A stretch of DNA of 64,000 bases from Amborella trichopoda. Lineage: Eukaryota; Streptophyta; Magnoliopsida; Amborellales; Amborellaceae. The notes under the pieces were generated by a model that was not told the DNA's origin, did not search any database, and saw only the letters and a list, made by a program, of their open reading frames with translations. Position 1 is the stretch's first letter; each line of letters starts with the position of its first letter. The stretch is taken from contig NW_006499603.1 of the NCBI RefSeq assembly GCF_000471905.2, positions 188,913 through 252,912 on the forward strand, written 5' to 3'. This document shows, piece by piece, positions 58,335 through 64,000 of the stretch. Made by a program: the position numbers and the translations under genes.

Positions 58335-58925
58335 AGTCTTGTAACTTAGACCATGGCTATGCAGTTTAAAGTCCTACTGTTAGGACCATGCAGTTTAAGG
58401 TCGTGCAACTAGACCTCAGCTATAGTTTAAGGTCATGCAGTTTGGACCATGGCACTAAGCCTTTTGATGTCATGCGGCTATGATGTGTACTATGGTTTAA
58501 GGTCATACAGCTGGACTATGGTCGTGCAGTTTTGAGTCGTGTAACGAGGACTATGCAGTTTAAGGTCGTGCCACTAGACCTCTGCTATAGTTTAAGGTCA
58601 TATAGTTTAGACCATGCGGTTTATGATCGTGCATCTGAGCCATGGCCGTGCAGTTTAAGGTCATGCAGCACGGACCATGGCTGTGCAGTTTAAGGTCATG
58701 CAGCATGGACCGTGGCTGTGCAGTTTAAGATCATGCAGCACGAACCGTGGCTGTGCAGTTTAAGGTCATGTAGCACGGACCATGGCTATGCAGTTTAAGG
58801 TCATGCAGCATGGACCGTGGCTATGCAGTTTAAGGTCATGCAACATGGACCGTGGCTGTGAAGTTTAAGGTCATGTAGCACGGACCGTGGCTGTGCAATT
58901 TAAGGTCATGCAGCATAGACCGTTG
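58335..58925 (-). repeat. 35-bp satellite array B, ~16 copies
   Basis: The last 270 bases are very regular: CTGTGCAGTTTAAGGTCATG followed by CAGCACGGACCATGG, spaced 35 bases. Neighbouring units differ by only a base or two, so this part expanded recently compared with the rest of the element. Confidence 0.9.
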
Positions 58926-60000
58926 TGTAGGTAGAGAATGCGACTCCATGGGGAACAGAGCCATCACCGGAGACTGGACTCCCTAGGGAGTGAGACCATG
59001 GTGTAGGTAATAAACTTCCTGAGGACGCAGGATGATGTTCTAGATGAGAGTGCCCTGTCATGCACACGGCACTAAGTGTGGAATGGCGCACGCGGCATTA
59101 GGCTTAGACAATGTGCGCACGACGATAGTCCTTTGACGAGGCACTCGGTGATAGCCTCTTGATGAAGCGTGCAACGATAGCTCCTTGACGAGGCGCATGA
59201 AGATAGCCCCTTGACAAAGGACGCGACGATAGCTCCTGGCGAGGTGCATGGCGATAGCTCCCTAACAAAGTCCACGGCGATAGCCATTTCGGGTCTCGAG
59301 CTTGACTTGCCCCGGCCTGGTCTTATTGCCATCAGGATTTGGGGACTGGAGCATCATTTCAAATTTGTGAGGTGCAGTTTGTGGCATGGTATAATATAAA
59401 AGGGGAGAAACCCCCTTTTTTACTATTTTACCGAAGGGTAAAATAGTTAAAGAGTTTATAAAGAGAGAGAGCCTGAGGTTATGAGAAGAGACTTCTGACC
59501 AGAGTTTCGTAGACAAAGTTTGCAGTAGATAGGCCTTCAACAGCTTTCTGGTGAACTTGAGCAGGTCATGGAGCTTCGTACCGTGTTCGCAGCTACTTTT
59601 GAAGAGTGTCGAGGCTTTCTAAGCAAGGAACGGGATTCCTCGGGGCCTTAGCAAGATTTGTAAAGGTGCTCTACCAGACTTCCGGTGCCTTTTTCGATAG
59701 TCCCGTGGCTGAAGGGAGGCTGCAAAGAAGTCAGGGGAGTCTGACAGTCCTCTGGCTATCTGAAGCAAAGAAGAAGGAGTAGTAGCAGTGGGCTCAACAA
59801 AAACACAGTGGAATTTCGGTGAGTTTGTGGCAAACTGTTGAAGTGCGAAAGTAGGGAGAAGGGAAACCCGCTTGGTCATAGGGAAGCTTTCTGGGGATTT
59901 TCGGTGGTTCTTGGCTAACTATAGTTACTAGTAGAAAGGTTTCCCGGGGAGCATGAGCGAATTCTCGACGAGAAGAGGAAGCGTCAATGAGAACTCGGGC
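58926..60000 (-). other. Element 3 module: 26-bp array and UTR-like sequence
   Basis: 59118-59290 is a 26-bp minisatellite of about seven copies on CGATAGCTCCTTGACGAGG. GCGACTCCATGGGGAAC at about 58940 again resembles the primer-binding site. 59280-60000 corresponds in reverse to 47.2-47.9 kb of element 2 and has no recognisable protein. Confidence 0.6.
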
Positions 60001-60945
60001 GTCGCAGGCCTGCAACGGTCGAGAGGTGAAGGTTGAGAGACGGCGAACGGTAGCCCTCTACACGCATGTTGACAGGCCACGCCGCAAGTGTTAGGCGGCA
60101 TACCAGGATTCCAAGGGACGTGGTGTGCTGCGTGTGTGGTATGTGCGAACAGTTGGAGCGCGGACGTTTCTGATAGTCCCTTGGTCATGGGACAGCGATA
60201 CCCTCTTTTGGATGCGAGATGGCAAAAGCCCTGCCCTCTACGTACGGTGATACCATCTCAATGGGTAGACGGCGACAGTCTTGCCCTTTGTTGTGAGATG
60301 GCGATAGCTTGCCATCATTACGCCCTGAGTGACCAGTCGACAATACACCTTTGTGAGCGCAGTTCTTCATGGCTTACTTAGCATCCCTTGGCAGTAAAGC
60401 TTTTGATCTAATGGCCCAGTCTTCAGGTGCTATTCCAGACGTGAAAAACCTCCAGTCTGCAGGTGCTATTCCAGCTTGGTACCGATGAATTCACCGGTGA
60501 AAGTTTTGTGAGAGGTGAACCAATTTGGCTCACCGACAGCTTATGTGAACTGAGGTGGCCCTTGAGCGTCACCTTTGTTAGTGACCCTGTCCAGCTAGAG
60601 ACAAGGGAAGATACTGACGCCAATGTAAGTATAGTAGAAGGGGTATGCCTCTGCATTGCCTGCACTGAAACATAGCCTCCAATGGGAATTTTCTAACTCT
60701 AGGTAAGCGGATGGTACAAACATCTGGCATGAAATGGTCTTCTACTGGCCGACGGGTACAAGGAGAGCACCAGTACCTAAAGGGGTACTCCTCATGGACC
60801 ATGAAAGCGCTTAGGCATTTTAGAAATACTTTGAGACGGGCTTCCTTGCCGGTCGCCCTTCAGTGCTCGTCGGGCTACTATGACCGTTGCTCAAATACGG
60901 TCAAAGTGTTGTTGGAAACTTGAAGCCATGTTTGCAACACATGAC
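60001..60945. other. Unassigned sequence at the inner end of element 3
   Basis: Short open frames exist on both strands (plus 60463-60675 and 60711-60923; minus 60578-60802). One plus-strand frame carries FVRGEPIWLTDSLCELRW. I recognise none of them. CTCTAGGTAAGC near 60698 resembles a splice donor, so another captured gene fragment is possible but unproven. Confidence 0.35.
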
Positions 60946-63556
60946 TCGTTAAGGGCCTCGATCTCGCCCTCCGGATCTAGGTGATCTGGCAGCACATGTA
61001 TTGGGTCTCTGATGGACCTGGGATTTGAGATCACTCTCTCAAAACCTTGCTCGAGGGCAAGGGCAGGTATACTAACCAATGAGAGAGGAATTTTAGGTGG
61101 ATTCGGGACTTACTCGGGCTGGCTCACGTGGGCACCCTCTTAGATCACGAAGAAAGGCCCCCATCTGCTTGAGTGGTTCGAAGTTGTCTCCCTTAACCTT
61201 TAACCCTCTTGTTTTTCTGCGCAACACTTCTATGGTTAATTTGTAAGACAAGTGGGTCGAAAAGGACCCACCCTTGTCTTAGGGCAAAGCACGTTCATGG
61301 GAGAAGGCGATGAAGTGCAAGGTTATATAAAAGATGGAAAGGAGAAGAGAACGTGACGAAGAGACGAGGCTAGCATGACAACCGAAAGCCACCGACTCGG
61401 AGTGGTAGCAAGACGGGCATGGTTCACAGGACCAGCACGGCGGCAACCAAAGTCGGCGCATTGGTGCTAGGCTACGCCTACCCTCAATCAAGTGAGAAGA
61501 GAAAGAAGTGGAGAGGAAAGAACGAGACGGTGAAGAAAAGGGGAAATCCTGATGTCCATAGACATCGCGGTGGGAATTACATGGAGGCGGCTATCCCTTA
61601 TGGACGACGTTGGCTCCTGACGAGGCTCACGGTGATGGTTTCTCCTAGGTTGCACGGTGAGAGATGTGTTGTGCAGGGAGAACGGAGATAGGCACTGAAC
61701 GCATGAAGGAAGCTCACAGACAGCGATGGATGTTGCCAGGGGCTCTAGTGAGCGGTGATAGGTATCACCGTCTGCGTTAGATGCGCAGCAGAGGAAGACT
61801 CCTGTTGGCGGCAACACGCTTCGCCATCTAAGTTCTTCACCAAGACGTCAAAGCTATGTCTGTGGGCAGCGATGAGCAGTACCGCCTACAGACTTTACTG
61901 AGAGAAAGAGACAGACAGGAGGGAGGGAAAGAAGACTATTGCATGGCGCTACTATCGCCATGTGCGACCTGTGAGACCAAGGGAGAGGCATGCACAGCAC
62001 TGCCACTACCTTGCACGACTTCCGCGATGGACTCAGAAGAAGAAGAGGGCAAAGAGAGGGGAGAAGGGAGAGAGAAGAACAAAAGAAAAATAAGAGAGAG
62101 AAGATTTATCTCAACCCTAGGGATTTCAAGTGAAAGTTTTCTCACCTCACCCTCCCTCTCAAGCGTAACACCACAGTGGTAAGAAAGAGAAACTTGTATT
62201 AAGTGAAAACTCTCTCTTGTGTGTGTGTGTATGCCTCTCTTCCGAATACAATAATGGTACGTATATATTGCAATATGCCCCAAACATGGGTGGATGATCA
62301 AAAGTAACCCTAATTGTTGGAAATTAAGATTAAATTAAATTTAAAGAAATTAGAAAATAGGGTGCAAAATGGCACATTTGCCCCTTCCTTACAAGTTGTG
62401 GAATTTCAAAACAGTCCCTGTGGTCCCCTAGGACTTGGGTGTTCTTGCATGGCTGATCCGGGGTCATTCTGATGCCCGGTTGAACGTAAGATGATTGTTT
62501 TCTTATGGGGCTCGGCATGGCGATCAATTTGATACTAACTTCGAGCCATTGATTGTGTTTTTGGTTCATGATCATGTGACTTTAATTTTGAGTAAATCTT
62601 GAAACTTCAAATTGATGGTGTGTTCTTTCCTTGATGTTTTTCTATGTTTTCTTCACTGAATCACACTAAGCATGCCGCTACAATCACAGGGCACCAAAGG
62701 CAGCTCGATTCCGTGGGCCAACGAAGATTTTGCAAGTTTGGAGGTTTGGCCAAAATCAAGGATTTCGACTACAGAATTTGCAGTTTGTTTGTCGGCTTTG
62801 TGTATAGAATTCGACCGTTTATCATGTACAGAGTTCAGGTCAGAGATGGCTCGAGACCTTACGCTCGTAATGGAATTGGCCTTGCATTGATCGAGCTCGT
62901 GAGTGGCGTGATTTGGCTACTCAAGTGAGGCATGAAGCTATTGAAATTCCTGCACTTTCTTCATGGATCAGCAGCTTCCCTCTAGCATTTTTTCGTGCTC
63001 GGGTATCATCATGGGGCGTGCCACACATCGAATCGCTCGTCTTGACTAGACGAACATGCTCACCAAATTTGAGCACAATCCGATGTGGGACGACCGAGAT
63101 GTAAGCATCAAAAGTCACTCGTCATGACTGGCCCTTTAATGGTGTAGTGTTGCAGGGTAGCCACTCGAGAATAGCGTGCAACTCCTCCTATTTCACTCTT
63201 TCGCCTATAACGTCTTCTTGAAGTGTCTGTTTGGACTGAAACTTGACCCTTGGGGGTTTTTAACCATGAAAAATCCAATGGTAGTGGTCCCATAGCTAGT
63301 TTGAGATGTTGAAAATGTAGCTCAAGTTATAGTGGTCTGTTTCAGGGTGCTAGAGGCCGATTCTACTAAAACTGTTTCTCAGTCTGCACTGCCTTAGACA
63401 TGTTAGAATGCGATGAAACTTGGCAAGAGACTTTTGAGAGATCGCATGAAGATCTTGAGTTGTTTTGGGGCTTTTCTGAGACTGTCTGAATTTTTCACTA
63501 TTTGTTAGGCCTTTATTGAGCAAGGGTTTCATGTTGATGAAAAATAACTTCCAACA
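60946..63556 (-). repeat. Family C LTR 5 (~2.6 kb)
   Basis: Reversed, it starts TGTTGGAAGTTATTTTTCAT, shares the conserved 3' block (ATGAGAGAGGAATTTTAGG on plus at 61078), a shortened tandem region at 61550-62030, a GT microsatellite (about 62217-62230) and a TATA-like TATATA at 62262-62267. It is closest in layout to LTR 4. Confidence 0.7.
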
Positions 63557-64000
63557 GCATGCCCCACCGAATGTTGTACTTCGAGAGAATCGAGAAGTGT
63601 AATCATTTGGGAATTTTGAGGGATCTTGTTGAAGTCCTCACCCTCAAGGGACTATCTATTGTTCTAGAGCATGAGCCCTTTGTCAGAACCTCCTTGTAAA
63701 GAACCAAGCCTTTTTGAAGGCCAAATGCTTTGAACCTCTGGTTGGAACTATCTACTGCTACACCAGGTTTGCCTTTGATGCTCAGGGTATCCTTGTAGGT
63801 CCCGTCTAGTGGAGTCCAGTTGGGGGCTTCTGGCCCATCCAAAAGTTTGGTCCCCTACTAGTTAGAAGGCTTTAGCGAGACGTACCCTGAATCCTGTGGC
63901 AACCCTGGCCTTGTCAGTTCCTTGTCTTTGTAATGGTCCTTAGCATTTATGGAGGGATCTTTTTGTCATCGTCCTCACCATCAAGGACTCTTGTTGTTGC
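60946..64000 (-). mobile_element. Family C element 4, reverse orientation, running off the window (fossil)
   Basis: 3' LTR at 60946-63556, then the G-rich tract (GCATGCCCCACC on plus) and the beginning of the 3' module (63557-64000). The module includes the GTTGGGGGCTTCTGGCCCAT block also found at 55.9 kb and, in reverse, at 18.66 and 49.35 kb. The rest lies to the right. Broken. Confidence 0.7.

Larger units (their letters stand above)
52673..60945 (-). mobile_element. Family C element 3, reverse orientation: 3' LTR and 3' module (fossil)
   Basis: The left edge is the LTR end (TGGTTAGGTGCC on plus is the complement of GGCACCTAACCA), and it abuts the interior of LTR 3. LTR 4 runs to 55482, followed by the G-rich tract (GCAAGCCCCACC on plus) and the 3' module with large satellite arrays to about 60.0 kb. 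Unassigned sequence then leads to LTR 5. No gag or pol is visible. The 5' part would lie to the right of the window. Broken. Confidence 0.7.

Noticed and set aside
57400-58925. Possible centromeric satellite
   Set aside because: The arrays are short, confined to the 3' module of an LTR element, and have 35-bp units, not nucleosome-length ones.

Overview
The window looks like a heterochromatic, repeat-packed stretch of a large plant nuclear genome. I see no intact host protein gene, rRNA or tRNA. Nearly everything I can assign is transposable-element debris: long-LTR Ty3/gypsy elements resembling the Tat group, a Del/Tekay-type chromovirus, a Ty1/copia element, a plant LINE, a MULE transposase remnant, two short Mutator-type inverted-repeat elements, and many minisatellites. 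The plant-type LINE, the chromovirus, the Tat-style primer-binding sites and the AGO4-like exon all point to a seed plant. I cannot name the species. All element ages and divergences below are estimates by eye.

Layout. 1-6.9 kb: three copies of one LTR-element 3' end (family A) arranged forward, reverse, forward, which makes a multi-kilobase palindrome. 6.9-10.6 kb: two short elements with 9-bp target duplications, a hairpin-rich ~105-bp satellite and the C-terminus of a MULE transposase. 12.6-17.15 kb: internal part of a second Tat-like element (family B) with a 66-bp coding-frame minisatellite and gag remains. 17.15-22.5 kb: 3' module and LTR of family C. 22.5-28.3 kb: chromovirus pol and 3' LTR. 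28.3-36.4 kb: copia element on the minus strand, crossed by a 469-base gap of N. 36.4-37.0 kb: LINE reverse-transcriptase remnant. 37.0-52.7 kb: a long family C element (LTR, primer-binding site, gag, integrase, captured exon, satellites, second LTR). 52.7-60.9 kb: a third family C copy on the minus strand. 60.9-64 kb: a fourth, also minus, running off the window.

The junctions read as nested insertions. Copia and family C element 2 both lie in the LINE, the chromovirus lies in a copia LTR, family C element 1 lies in the chromovirus pol, family C element 3 lies in the 3' LTR of element 2, and element 4 lies in element 3.

The most interesting signals are: (1) an exon-sized piece of an AGO4/AGO6-type Argonaute, bounded by splice-like AG and GT, inside family C element 2; (2) arrays of a motif matching the element's own primer-binding site, placed so that the sense strand carries the complement, in the 3' internal region of family C; (3) hypervariable hairpin-forming minisatellites at one fixed place in every family C LTR; (4) an 82-bp insert carrying both ends of a chromovirus-type LTR and a perfect 5-bp target duplication; and (5) a 17-mer shared between family A and the family C satellites.
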